DNA from: Baylisascaris procyonis
Taxonomy: Eukaryota > Nematoda > Chromadorea > Rhabditida > Ascarididae
Length of the DNA: 64,000 nucleotides
Direction: 5' to 3'
NCBI GenBank assembly: GCA_037389465.1
Contig: JAZARR010000229.1
Coordinates: forward strand, 719,501-783,500
Below the pieces are notes generated by a model. That model saw only the letters and a list, made by a program, of their open reading frames with translations. It did no database searches and had not been told where the DNA came from. Shown in pieces: positions 52,801 to 63,529 of the stretch (the first letter of the stretch is position 1; each line of letters opens with the position of its first letter). The position numbers and the translations under genes are program-made.

Positions 52801-55800
52801 TTTTTCACGAATATAACAACACTTCTAGCTATGATCGACATAAGGTGGCAAATACACAATGAATGCTCCTCGTTCCCTATGAACAAGTCGGATTATCCAG
52901 TCACACAATAACTTATTTGAGGCTTTGATGAAAAAGGAATCATATCATGCACTTTCATGCACACATTTCCTATTCCTTTGTCAATGGCTCTATGTATTAC
53001 ACGCTAAAAGAGTTTATCAGAAATTCATCAATAGCAAAAGCGAAGGATCCGTCGCCTCCGATTGTATGAACTTGGTTCCTTATTGCAACTCGCCAATTAG
53101 AAAATTTCTGCTTTAATTTGTAAGAACAAACCAACCTGATCATAGAATTCTTTTTGAACATAAGTCAGATGCAATTTCATCTCACTCGCGATGGGCTGAG
53201 CTACGACTGTGTTTGAGTGAAATCCATGAAGCTGGCAATCAGTGCAATGCTAAGTGACCTTGATAGCGCTTATCTGGACCCTTCCCCGGTGAAAAAGGAA
53301 ATCAATAGCTGATAAAGAGGGGAAATGCCAACTAACATGTGCCGCCGGTTTTGTTCGAGCATCCAGCAGGCCTGACAACGTCATCAACACGAAACATATA
53401 CCTCCCACGTACGATATGCGGCACACCGGATCGTTGCGCTAGCACTTTCGGCGTATTCTTATACATAAAGGTGGGATCAACGGGCACCGTGCCCGTATGG
53501 TTACCTCCATTAAAGAGGGCCTGGAAAGCAGCACATGTTGAGAATGCAACGCAAGAGATGAATCCAAAAATGCATTTTCGAAACCGTTGCTAAGCGGATA
53601 TGAAAGTACAGAAAGGTGAAGATGGTGGAGAGAACCGATGCAGTGATCAAGCACATTGAGAACTGTTTGTACTTGGTGGGTTCAATTTTCGGCAAACTGA
53701 GTTTATCTTAGGGAGAATTTGTGCCTCGCATCTTTACATAAACACACTGAGCCGACGACCACGTGCCTTTAAAATGTGTAAATTCATGTTCATTCGCCCC
53801 CTGTGGCGGAGAGGGCATAGTTGCTGCCACACGATTGTAGGGAGTGAAGGGAGATTTATGGAGAAGTTTACAGGAGAGCTTCCATACTTCTGAAAATATG
53901 TGGAAAAGTTTCGGGGATCGTCAATCATTTTGAAGTATATTTTTAAAAATTTGCAAATATGCGCTTTTTCACACAACTTCCACTTCAAGCTGTCACCTAC
54001 TTCCACTCCCAGCTGTCACCTTTTCGACTTCCATTATCTTCAATAGCCTCTCGTCTTCTTTACCCCACTTCCGCTACGATGCAATGAGAGCATCGAATAC
54101 CGCTGCTCACTGTGGAATGAGTAGTCAATTCCGAGGACGTGGTCCTTACAGGACAATTTCAACTTAGCAGACAACTTTGTACTAAGAATAACTTTCCAAC
54201 GAATGTGTAAAGTTGTCGTTGTAACGAAGTGAAACGGAGGGCGAACCTGACAACGACCACTTCGTGAACTGCCACGAAAATCGGCTGCATCGAATCCAAG
54301 TTTATCGTAATTGAGAATTACATAGCTGAGCCGTCCAGGCTGAAAAGGAATTAGCACAAGAACACTGCCAAAAGCACAGCTGTAGCAGAAATAACTGTTT
54401 ACCTGATCAAAACCAACATCGTCATATTCAACATCCACCTCAAATTAATAACTTTTTTTTGCTTTTGTCTGATAAGTCACACCTGCAGCAGGAACTGCGA
54501 CGGGAAACTCCAGCAGTAAAGCTAGCAACGAATCATGTGAGAGTGGAATCCCGAGGCAACTTCGGGAGCCAGATTCTTATGAAAAAGTATGGGATGAGTC
54601 GAAAGCAGGGAGTTGACTGCGGTCTTTTCGAATGAATCGAAAATTGAACATCTATTTTGAAGGAATGGGAGTCTGAAGCTCGAACCTCGGGAATCTCCGA
54701 AGCCGAACTCAGATTCATCTTTTTGTGATGAAATCGCTCAACACTGGTCACGATTCCCCTCCACCTTGTGCGTAAAAGTGCCAGACACGTGATCAGTGCA
54801 CAGTTAAATGTTCGCTTCAACGATGAGTTTTATTTGAGCAATCAAATAGCTTTAGCGGTTTGAACTGTACAAGCAAATTAGTGCGAACCTGGTCGGTGAG
54901 CCAAATAACTTGATATGTGGCCAGTTTACCGGAATCGATATCGGACTGACCAGAAATGGCGGACGCCGTATTGTACCATGTGACAACGAGTGCTGCATCT
55001 GCACGAAAAGCGGCAGCACCAGCGACCCCCTCTGAATGCATCGGTAACTTAGAAGAGCGATAGTTCACAATGGTGGGATGTGCTCAAAATTGCCAACAAG
55101 TTTAATGAACGAACACGTCAACTATAAACCTCAAAAGGAAATAAATTCTGTATTTCAGGATGCAAAGTTTCTATTCTTTTCCAAGTAATATTAGCATAGA
55201 AATATTGTGCATTTGAGCTTAATGTTGACCGAATGACGTACAAATTGTCGGTTATCATTGACAGCAGTTTAGAGACGGTGAAACGAAGCGCAACGTTGTT
55301 GAATATATCGTTGGGTCCCTATTTCGCAAATGATAAAGTGAGTGTATTGCATAGAAAAGGAATCATGAGATGTGTACACTCATTGTTGTTTACATAGCGC
55401 CTCGAAGAGGTATGCAATGCAACAACGATCGTTTATGTTGGCAGTCGCATTCATATGCGTAATATCTGGGAAATTACAAATACACTTTGTTGCCGCTGAA
55501 TAATCTTTTTATCGAGATTGACTCCACAAATAATCAATCACTTCACTTGCACTCATCAAATATGATCATATGATTTTAATAAGAAAAATTCCGAAACGCC
55601 ATCAATTCCTCACACTTTTGTCCGTTATGCTAAACGAAAGTTTTGGATAATTCAGATATAAATAAAATATCAATGTATGGTCGCATTTTTTTAAATCTTA
55701 CCTTGAAGCCACTTCATCATTTCATCTAAGAAATAGTCTCCCTGTTGATCACAATGTACATATGCATCTGACGTGCTCGGACAAGCCTAAATTATGAAAT

Positions 55801-58800
55801 CTTCATCAGTTCATCGCCAACAATTTCAGTCTACTGCTCGAAAAAAAAGTTGAAAACGTTAAAACCGTAGCAGAAGACTATGAATTCGCATCTGAATATC
55901 AATGAAACATTTCATGAATTTTATATTAAAAATCTGATGCGTCTTCCTATAAAATAGCTGATTTCCCTTTCAAACTATCAACCAAATGATTAGATCAGAG
56001 TTATCTTAAATTATACTCAATTTCACATTCATAATCTTATGCTGTGATTTAACTCACTAACTTTTTCAGGCAGGTTTAAACTATCATTGCAGCCCTTTTT
56101 TGTTACTGCAGCAAATGCCGAGGAAGTCACTTTATACCATCAGTACATTTGCTATTTTTCAAATTTTTAGTGGTTTAAACTTGCTAAGCACAAAACGTTA
56201 ATTAAAGTGTGTAGGGGCAATCTGCATCGAAAGATGAGTCTGAGTGATCCTATCGTTGGAACCTCTCTGAGGTACTTCCCAACAAAGGCAATCTATTATT
56301 CTTCCGATGAAGACTTTCTATTCATTTGCATGTAAGAAATGAAATGCATTAACGCACATCGCAAGCCTTCTGACCAAAGAAACTCGACTGCTGCATAGAA
56401 GCGCCGTAGCCTGTGTTGCTATATGAACCCCTTCCAAACAGCGATTGACGTAGCACCAGTCGGTAGAAGACACCGGCACGCATTCCGGGAGATGGATTTT
56501 GAATGATCTAAATTCAACAGGCAGAGTGATCATAGGAAACTTTTGATAACAGATAGATAATCCTTCTAATTCTCGCACCTTTTTTGGCTCTGCGTAACGC
56601 CGGTATAAGCATGCACTCCGAAGCTATACCGACAAAATCATTCAATACCATTTTAAAGCCTTCTGAGCTACAGTATGAACTTACCTCATATTAAATCATT
56701 TTTTCCGATTCTCGAATAAAACCGCTATGTCTTCAAGCTGTTTGCAACTTCTAGGAAGAAAGCTCAACGCCTAATCCAAAGAAACTATGACAGAAGAAGA
56801 AAAGCCTTGTGCCTGATCAGAAGTTATGAAAAAATGCCATCCATGCTCGACGTAGTCATGTAGAGATTAAGGCCTCTTTTTATGATATCCTGCAGTCACT
56901 GAGTTTGATTTTTAGGTCCTAAGTCATAGAATGCTCACCTGTTGTTTGCACAGATATGGAGCGATCATTGCCGGATCCTGTTGTTGAGGCCAATCGGTAT
57001 TTTCGACACCCACATTAATTGTGGGTCCCTGATCCAATACGGTAGCGAACGTTATATAACCATTCACAGAAAGCTGCAATTTGAATTCGGTCAGTTATTT
57101 CATTTTGAATACCGATTTTATAGTACCTTTTTTTAATTCCTAGATGAAGAGAAGGATTTTGCTTTGTGGTGATTCTCTGTTCTCTTTAATATAAGTCTCA
57201 ATCGAAGTCTTCGTTTCCTTCTCGCTAGAATTGTGCTATTGTTCTCTTTCATACGTCTCTATCGAAATCTTCGTTTTCTTCTCGCTGGAATTATTTCCCA
57301 TCTTTTTCATGCGACGACAGATAAAGGTGCTGCTATGGTCAATAGGAAAGACATCCCATGAGCATTTCGCAAATTATAGAGGAAGTGAAATACTGATTTA
57401 TCGAATGTACATGAATTGGAACAGAGAGAAAATTCGGCTCAATCTCAATGAAACAAATGTGGTATCGCGAACGTTCTCAAGATAGGTGAAGAGATCGCCT
57501 TTTAAAGTTAAAGGTCGTTCATCTGAAAAGAAAGCTAACAAATCGGATGAACGACAACTACAAAAGTCTGCTCAATCAAAATGAACGATGAATAGCGAAT
57601 CACTTGTTGCGCTCTACAATCATCGAAACGCTTCAAAAGTCATAGAACTTACGACTGAATAATTATATAATCCACCATAGAATGGAAAATACATATGCAG
57701 ATCAATTGTTTGGCCTCCTGTTAACATTCCAGGCAAGACTTGTTGATCGCCAACATCAGGACCGAACGGGACGAGATTCACTGATAAAAAAAAAGTTCAA
57801 TTGAAAACACGCGTAAACAAATTTTATGATATGATTTTAATTCAGTCTCACGCAGAAATTCTATCAATATTTCAGTGAATAATTTAAAGCAGTATTCTTA
57901 ATTTGTTCTCAGTTATTGCTATAAACAATTTGTCAATATCATGGAGGTTATTTCTCAGAAGAAAAGGCGCAGTTGTATTTGCACAAATTTATTGATGTGC
58001 GACATCAAAAATGTAATTTATATACCGCACAACGAATCGATCACTCTATTTCAAAGATTGTTTCAGATTGGGCTACAGAATTCTTTTAGTATATTTATTT
58101 GTTACGACTATCGCCCCCCGTGATGTTCATTCAATGGCTTTTGATGAAGTAAATCGAATCCATTATTCCTCTCACTGTTATCGCTCCTTTTGCTTTTTCG
58201 TATTTATTGATTTTTTGATTTTGTTATTTGTCATTTCTAGCAAATTACCATCTCATTTTTCGGCTGTTTCAACTGGTATTTTTCATACTTCGGTTGTTTT
58301 AATTTTCCCATTCGCGATTCTTTGCCTGCTCACATTTGTTTATTTCATTCAACAAATTAAATTTTTCAGCCCTATCTTATTATGCTTATTTATTGGCGAT
58401 GCATGAAGAATGGATAAAGAAATTCGTGCAAGAAAGCATACCACATGACTTTTCCAAGCAAAACGCAATGCGTCAATTTCATTACTACGACATTCCTTTT
58501 CACAGTTTGCTATCGCATGTCGTCGGTTCTCTTCAATTGCAAAAAAAAAAAGGATGCAGGAGATTCATCAACCGTGGGATAGCAATTAGATATCGCAAAA
58601 AGACAGGAGCATAATCCAATCACAGCTTAGAAGAGATTAAACAAAACTACTTTATAATAGCCGCACAGAGATCTTCCTTTTTTTTTCATTAATGAAACAA
58701 AAAAACCTAATAGATATTTCACCAAAAAATGAAAATTTTTGCTCCATTAGATTAATCCCTCTTGAGCTTTACGCATTTAGCAGATTCCATCATCCCTCGT

Positions 58801-59152
58801 CAGTATCGCTGTCATTCCACACACTCATCGGTGCCTTTACTAGCGAATTTTTCATTAAAAAAAGCCACTGCGCACATTCAGCAAGAAACTGCATCCGTAA
58901 TGAGTGTAACAAAACCGTTTCCAAACGTTTACAAATGCTTTATAAATAGAAATGCATACCTCCATAAGAAGGATTGATGCCGGTTCCAGTGAAGATCTCA
59001 CCAGCTTGTTGTCCAGGGTTGACACCCAGCCCTTGGTCCATGCCCCCTACGGGAATATTCTGGGCATTAGAGGTGTCGTGAATAACCAATATTGTACATA
59101 GTGCAGTGAATAAATTCGCACTAAGAAAGTGCGTTTTGCTTCGCAGTAGCAT
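36481..59152 (-). CDS. mesh: Mesh-like NIDO-AMOP-VWD-Sushi single-pass membrane protein (30 exons)
   Basis: Seen: exons, 5' to 3' on the minus strand, are 58960-59152, 57653-57780, 56939-57073, 56358-56507, 55702-55786, 54889-55031, 54247-54339, 53337-53520, 52186-52446, 51455-51531, 50740-50886, 50146-50277, 49689-49810, 48326-48463, 47870-47996, 47328-47446, 46027-46195, 45276-45411, 44610-44774, 44095-44301, 43356-43540, 42495-42666, 42024-42204, 41800-41885, 40126-40332, 39170-39313, 38467-38609, 37795-37917, 37393-37597, 36481-36782. Each junction is GT-AG and phase-consistent; the total is 4659 nt, 1552 aa plus stop. Domain order is signal peptide, NIDO, E-set, AMOP, VWD, Sushi, TM, tail. 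Known: Drosophila Mesh has this order and similar size and builds smooth septate junctions of the midgut; I recall C. elegans K03H1.5 as its counterpart. Inferred: apical or junctional glycoprotein of the nematode intestine. The last donor (37393) and exon 24 (41800-41885) are the least certain parts. Confidence 0.9.
37857..39313 (-). other. Sushi/CCP domain and transmembrane helix, exons 26-28
   Basis: Exon 26 starts the Sushi domain with NSCGPINIEYP, then GDVARFDC and NEYK, whose Cys codon is completed across the splice into exon 27. QPWCRS gives the fourth Cys, so the usual four Cys (about residues 1251 to 1320) are all present. A helix follows from about residue 1331 (WLAAIFGVLGILG), continues across the 27/28 junction (LIACLFLCCWCL), and ends in the stop-transfer run KQKRRK. 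The splice therefore falls inside the membrane segment. Confidence 0.9.
40126..44774 (-). other. von Willebrand factor D-like domain, exons 19-25
   Basis: About residues 847-1247. Exon 19 has the VWD opening (FTTIDNDKFVFNEPGVYTML), exon 20 VNVVVRKDTRRF, exon 21 VYVVLEEAQIGVRIRES and LDVLLSVPPQYGV, exon 22 LPRVSGLMRPFPD, exon 23 MFTTSRDEDKKFEVF, and exon 25 the closing CGDSVPCLYDYSML. The GDPH autocleavage motif seen in MUC4 and SUSD2 is not present before the first strand; GAGS stands near that place. Exon 24 (29 codons) is placed by matching phases and a GTACGT donor and is less sure than the rest. Confidence 0.85.
41681..41692. repeat. Poly(G) run in mesh intron 23
   Basis: Twelve consecutive G on the plus strand (poly-C in the transcript), preceded by AGA and followed by AGGG. 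Prone to polymerase slippage, so its length is uncertain. Confidence 0.9.
45276..48463 (-). other. AMOP domain, exons 14-18
   Basis: About residues 655-846. The AMOP signature is split over five exons: MCRDW ending exon 14, then SCPCVERQAQVDLGRF (exon 15), TCTSMIGAKNCYMSS (exon 16), YGQVCCYDAEGKLM (exon 17), and VPGLSAFHNDYMPYFLCC with RRPSSGCQQYQPP (exon 18). Exon 16 was found through phase: exon 15 ends in phase 0 and exon 17 needs two bases, which 47328-47446 supplies. AMOP is an extracellular Cys-rich adhesion-associated domain of MUC4, SUSD2, ISM1 and Mesh. Confidence 0.9.
50146..52446 (-). other. Ig-like/IPT-type E-set region and linker to AMOP, exons 9-12
   Basis: Exon 9 (about residues 371-457) reads as a beta-rich E-set: PNIVNMLGEMTVDVNA, a Cys pair (AICLD, TATCD), then ARCRLPKIYDWGTKTVYF. 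Mesh and MUC4 relatives carry an Ig-like/IPT fold between NIDO and AMOP. Exons 10-12 follow with a WF..NP motif, LSWYPRNFT and a YVVGYTE strand, which look like the linker conserved before AMOP. The E-set name rests on order and pattern, not on a profile search. Confidence 0.65.
53337..57780 (-). other. NIDO domain, exons 2-8
   Basis: About residues 66-357. Visible NIDO hallmarks: VPFGPDVGD, then FPFYGGLY, then VNGYITF (exons 2-3); MIAPYLC and MRAGVFYRL (exons 3-4); AALVVTWYN and TYQVIWLTDQ (exon 6); SYVILNYDKLGF (exon 7); NHTGTVPV and GRYMFRVDD (exon 8). Exons 2 and 3 meet in phase 0 and restore the conserved order of the nidogen/MUC4/Mesh family. NIDO domains are extracellular and probably mediate adhesion. 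Exon 5 inserts a short Cys-containing segment (ACPSTSDAYVHCD) before the EGVAGAAAF motif. Confidence 0.9.
57179..57292. repeat. Tandem duplication in mesh intron 2
   Basis: Two imperfect copies of a T- and C-rich unit lie head to tail with a 62-base period (57179 and 57241). They share TTCTCTTT, GTCTC.ATCGAA.TCTTCG and TTCTCGCT.GAATT. The copies differ by a small indel and a few substitutions, so the duplication is not brand new. No coding frame runs through both. Confidence 0.8.
59063..59152 (-). other. Signal peptide of the Mesh-like protein
   Basis: The ATG at 59152 opens a basic, then hydrophobic N-terminus: K7-T-H-F, then a core of Leu, Ile, Val and Ala over residues 10-24. A small-residue cleavage site is likely near residue 30 (DTSNA before QNI). 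The rest of exon 1 is a Gly/Pro-rich linker leading into NIDO in exon 2. The start is supported because it is the first ATG after a splice acceptor 60 bases upstream. Cleavage position is inferred by eye. Confidence 0.85.
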
Positions 59153-59210
59153 CTTTCCTTATATACTGTCTGCCTTGGCGTTTCGTGCGTCGAAAAAATG
59201 GCCAACCAGC

Positions 59211-59217
59211 CCTGAAA
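59211..59217 (-). promoter_or_regulatory. Splice acceptor 5' of the mesh start codon (probable trans-splice site)
   Basis: Read on the minus strand, a T-rich tract ending TTTTATTTTCAG lies just upstream of 59211, and the next ATG is 60 bases downstream at 59152. No stop-free upstream coding exon joins to it. In nematodes such a site before the first coding exon is usually a spliced-leader acceptor; a cis-spliced 5' UTR exon is the alternative. Confidence 0.6.
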
Positions 59218-59884
59218 ATAAAACAAATATAATGAATGTAAATGAACGTAATCATAAATGCACGAATGAAATATATGAATATAGTCGTAAAACAACGATT
59301 CGGTTGAAAGAACTATAAGCAGTCACAACTTCATGCAAACAGAGATCACATCTCTAATGTACAGCAGTTGTTCTCTGCAACGTAGACGATCCATAAGTGA
59401 CATCCATGCAATGTACTTCTTCGAGCTGCACAATTTGTTCCCAAATTCCTTTTTAAACGTTCCCATTTACTCGTACTATGTAGTATGAAAATATCTTACG
59501 AAAAAATAACATGGCCACCAGGTGGAAAATATATGTAAAATGAGCCAGTACGATATGCTAGCGAAATGAAATTTTGAGTGCGGTTCACAGATCGAATCGC
59601 ATCAAACATTTGAACATTTCACGCGTTAATAGCAATGAATTCGTTAACGATTCTCCCCCACATCAAGAATAAGCAGTATCATTTTCTGGACTATTCAAAT
59701 CTGAATTTCTTGACAAAGACCTATAAATATGAAAGCTGAATGGCACCGTTGCCTGGCGGTAGATACTATTCTACTTTGCAAGTTGGACGAGTTGTGAACA
59801 GGATCTCGTATATCTAACCAGTTTGACTTATCATTGAAAGTTTATCGAAAAGTAAATAATTTTCACGGCGAATGCCGCAAGAAG

Positions 59885-60040
59885 TTATGCCAGAAATGCC
59901 TCATTTAGTTTTGGCAATGCATTAGTAATGTACTCGAAAAGTGTTAAATGACCGTCGTTGTCACACTGGATGAGCTTCAGATCATTTCTGGTTTGCGTTG
60001 TCCGAGCAGCATCATTATTTACTTCTAGCATGTTGCCGCA
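59885..60040 (-). CDS. Terminal exon of an unidentified gene with an EF-hand-like loop (partial)
   Basis: Fifty-one codons plus stop, opened by a TTTTGTAG acceptor (60041-60042) and starting in phase 0. The peptide begins CGNMLEV and contains LKLIQCDNDGHLTLFEYI. This fits a 12-residue EF-hand loop with D3, D5, G6, L8 and E12, but Q instead of D at position 1, followed by an amphipathic helix. An alternative is a thyroglobulin type-1-like start (C...CD.DG). GATAAA, a possible poly(A) variant, lies about 40 bases past the stop. The mesh trans-splice site is about 0.67 kb further on, same strand. Upstream exons are not settled. Confidence 0.45.
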   Translation of the reverse strand, partial: CGNMLEVNNDAARTTQTRNDLKLIQCDNDGHLTLFEYITNALPKLNEAFLA

Positions 60041-60585
60041 CTACAAAATATCAGATGCAAGATCAATTTGATCTGTTCATTTCACCTACTGATTTCAGTA
60101 ATCTGTTTACTCATCTGTGCATATGTTCACTCTATAACAGCCCCTAAAAAGCACAACATTTTCGTCTTAAATGATGCACCTGCAAGGGAAAATCATGCTT
60201 CTGGATGGTAAATATCAAAGTTTATTTGACACACGCAACAGAAAAAAAAATTTAAGAACTTCGAACTAAAAGAACTATTGGCAAGAACAGTGTGTAATAA
60301 ACGTGGGTAGACACGGCGCTTTTTCATATGGAGTGAATATGGTGCTAAAAATCGGCAAAGTTTTTCAACCACATAAGCTCATTTAAAAGGAACGATGAAG
60401 TGACCATCTCAATTCAACTGTTATGCGTAAAACTCCTCACTCTGAGCACCAATCAAGACTGGTTAAAAACCATCGAAATTTAAATCTGAATATTGCTCAT
60501 CGCTAACAAATGCAGAACGCCTCTCACGAAACAAATAGTATAAGCACAAATAAAGCAATGGCCATAAGTTTCCTTGCCAACCGCT

Positions 60586-60780
60586 CTATGGGATCAGCAC
60601 TGAAAACGCATAATCGAGGAATTTGAGTACACCGAGTATATTGGCAGTGTTGTGAAATAGGGTGATTGTTATCTGGTGATAGGGACGTTCACAGTCAGAA
60701 ACGCAGGCACAGGGCTGCAGAACTTTGAAAATTCGATAGAGGGAGATAGGATAGCCAGCAAATGAATCCCATTTCGATCC
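60586..60780 (-). CDS. Exon-like open segment, Cys-rich, upstream of the EF-hand-like exon (candidate)
   Basis: A TTTCAG acceptor at 60781 opens a phase-0 frame with about 64 sense codons before a stop. It reads GSKWDSFAGYPISLYRIF, then QPCACVSDCERPY. The donor cannot be chosen: several in-frame GT sites exist. The C.C..DC pattern recalls Cys-rich extracellular domains but no family is recognised. It could join in phase 0 to both 59885-60040 and 62113-62207. Chance openness is a real alternative. Confidence 0.2.
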   Translation of the reverse strand, partial: GSKWDSFAGYPISLYRIFKVLQPCACVSDCERPYHQITITLFHNTANILGVLKFLDYAFSVLIP

Positions 60781-62112
60781 CTGAAATCAATCGCTCCCCA
60801 TGCAACACTGATCCTTGTGTGGAACACATTCAAACAAAACATATGAAGAGATATGTACTAACACTGATGCGTTATATAGAACGATGAAGATGACACGATA
60901 CACACACTTTTGTAATACTTGCTTTGCCGACCATTTTCATACACAGAGAACAAATAATAAAACACGCTGAATAAAACGCATTCATATTTCGACCGATCCA
61001 ATCCCTCATGCAAACTTGTTGAAAACACCCTTTTTATATGCCTTCAAAAATATCCGTTACAAAATTGCATTTCTACAACGATGCGCTTATGCATATATGC
61101 ATTTCTTCCCATCTGCGGCTAGTTTCATGGCTTTCATGGTGTTCAACCATGGCGTTACTAAATTTTGGGCAGGAGAGTGAAGAGATTAAAAAAGCCAAAA
61201 AAATTTGCTTCCATTCTATTAAACCGACTTTCATTTTCATGAGTCGTAATGCAGAAAAAAGGATCTTTTGTGGGAAATTTGTATGAGAAAGGCGACTACA
61301 TAAAATATGAAAGCAATGTTCCATTTTAACTACATTTCTTTTCGCAATCAGATGTGACAAATGGAAAAGCGCATATGTTATGACGCTTCTCCACTTATTT
61401 GTCTATTCTCCCGATGCCAAATGAAAAACTATCGAATACAATCTACATGCAATTTTTTGGCCTGCTTAAGTGTCTATGAAACTTTACAAGGTTGAAGGAC
61501 AACTTAAGGATTGATCTAGGAGGTCATATTTTGGCGTGCAGCATAAAAACTGAAATTTACGACTCTATTTTCAATGACTTCGAAGTTAGAACTACCGGAA
61601 TGATGCATAGACGCGCACATACACGGGAACGTAAACAACGTTTAAAGACATGTGAAGCGCTTACAAAATGCGCGTGCGGTCATCACTTTTGCAACTTTCC
61701 CACTAGTCTAAGTATAACGTAGGTACAACTGGAAAGAAGCGACAAGGATAGCTCCACCCTATCCCTCGCTTCCGAATATTTGAAACCAAAGGGGTCGTTT
61801 TCATACTTAAAATTCGCCCGCAGACAAAGCTTTCACACAGATTTTGTCTTCATACTTCTTTCTTTCATCTCCCTCTCATAATTTCCTGGGAGGACACGGA
61901 GTTATAGAACGTCTCCATCGCATCCCTCCCTCATTCCTGCATTTTTGATCCCACTGTCGTTATGCCACTCTATCCACAAATCGTGTGCAAATAGAGCTAT
62001 GTTAACTTTAACTCCTTAATAAGGAGGTTCTCTCCGTGGGACCGATAAGGTGGAATCGATAGAGATGTGCTAACTTTTAAAAACTATGATAGACCAATGC
62101 ACTAACGATCAG

Positions 62113-62207
62113 AGGAGTATTAGCGAAAGTTTCATCGGGTGGGCAAAGAGGATTGCCATATTTGCGCAATTCGTCATACTTCCTGTGGATGGCACTTTCG
62201 ACATTGC
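62113..62207 (-). CDS. Exon-like segment of an unidentified gene (candidate)
   Basis: Minus-strand acceptor after a run ending GCTTTTAG and a donor GTTAGT bound a frame reading GCSNVESAIHRKYDELRK, then YGNPLCPPDETFANTPLI, ending in phase 0. Codon use looks more coding than the flanks. Weak resemblance to the first strand of pentameric ligand-gated channels (KYDELRKYG, then NTPLIV) is noted but not convincing. Edges are approximate to a few bases. Confidence 0.25.
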
Positions 62208-63483
62208 TGCATCCTCTAAAAGCAAAAGGCCGCATCGATAAAAAACACACTCGTTTGCAGTAAAGCTGAAATGGTGCTGTATAGATGATAGGCCTCTCAA
62301 CTGCTTCAACGCCCGTTGATGAGTCATTCAAGCTTGTATGCATCTCTACGTGAATATAGTTCATTTCAAAATACCCGAGAATTCGGTTGAACATTCATGT
62401 TGAGAATACTCAAGAACGATGCAGAAGCCGATTTCTCTCTAAGCGTATGTTTTTTGGATACGTACGTACATTTGTTTGGGTGTCTTCATTTTTATGTTTA
62501 TTTTTATGTGTGCCCGCGTGTTTGTATGCGAGTTCGGTGTATGTATCTACACTTGATTGTGAGTGCATTTCTATATTTGTTCAGCATATTGTACTCACAC
62601 TTTTCTCCCATATAAACTATGCCGACTGAGTTTGATGTTTGTAATACGGGGTACTAGATACGATCGCAGCGAGGAGCCTCTTAGAAATATTTTTCATAAT
62701 TTCGCAATATTTGTTTCCATTAGGGAACGAATCTCTCTATTAGGCGATAACTGCTACCAATGTTAACACTATGTAATCATGTTAACTTGTACATAAATGC
62801 TTCCTCATTTGTTGAGCGGTAATGAGTTTCTTCGATTCGCTGAAACATGTAGTGTAATCTCATCGCATGAGATAGTGCGATCAGAAGTTGTTGCACTCAC
62901 CGATCAAGGGAATTTTTTAGAACGTGCCTATAAACCATTAAACTGAAGTGCATTAAAAATTTAGTAGTGAATTTGATCATCAGCGAATAATTCTTTTGAA
63001 GGGGCGATATTTTCTGAAATTGATTATACGATGCAAAAATATGATAAGAAATCACCAAATATGGCATCAGTGATTATTTTCTCTTAGGTTGTGGATGCAT
63101 AACAATGTCGTAACCATTTCCAGCCAGCTCTTACAGTCAGTAACCTACCTTCAAGTTTAGTGCTCTATGATATGATTTAAAACGGAAGTAGTATTTCCAA
63201 CAAAACGTTTCATGCAGCATCATCCGCACTTTTTCTCAAGCACAATAATCGCCCAACGATGAAGTAGGTGGAAACAATCTGAATTCAAAACCAGTAGTAA
63301 CGTGATCGCCTAAACGGTGAAAAAAGAGTCAAAAATAGCTGTTTGTAAATTCACAAGATGCATGGCAAACTCAAAATAGAGAAGAAATAGGCAAAAAGCG
63401 ATAATACAGTGGAAATGAATAAGGACTACAAGCACGACTTTCGCGGGTTGATTTTTTAAGGTACTCGTTAATTTACGGTGAGA

Positions 63484-63529
63484 TGGATGACAGTATCCTT
63501 GATTTCAAGAAATGGGAACGGCGATATGG
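63484..63529 (+). CDS. Possible first exon near the right edge (very tentative)
   Basis: An ATG opens MDDSILDFKKWERRYG, followed by a GTAACA donor-like site at 63530. The frame otherwise stops about 36 bases later. No partner exon can be seen before the window ends. Confidence 0.1.

Noticed and set aside
61073..61360. Minus-strand frame of 95 codons
   Set aside because: No domain, no splice edges, and an overlapping frame on the other strand; likely chance.
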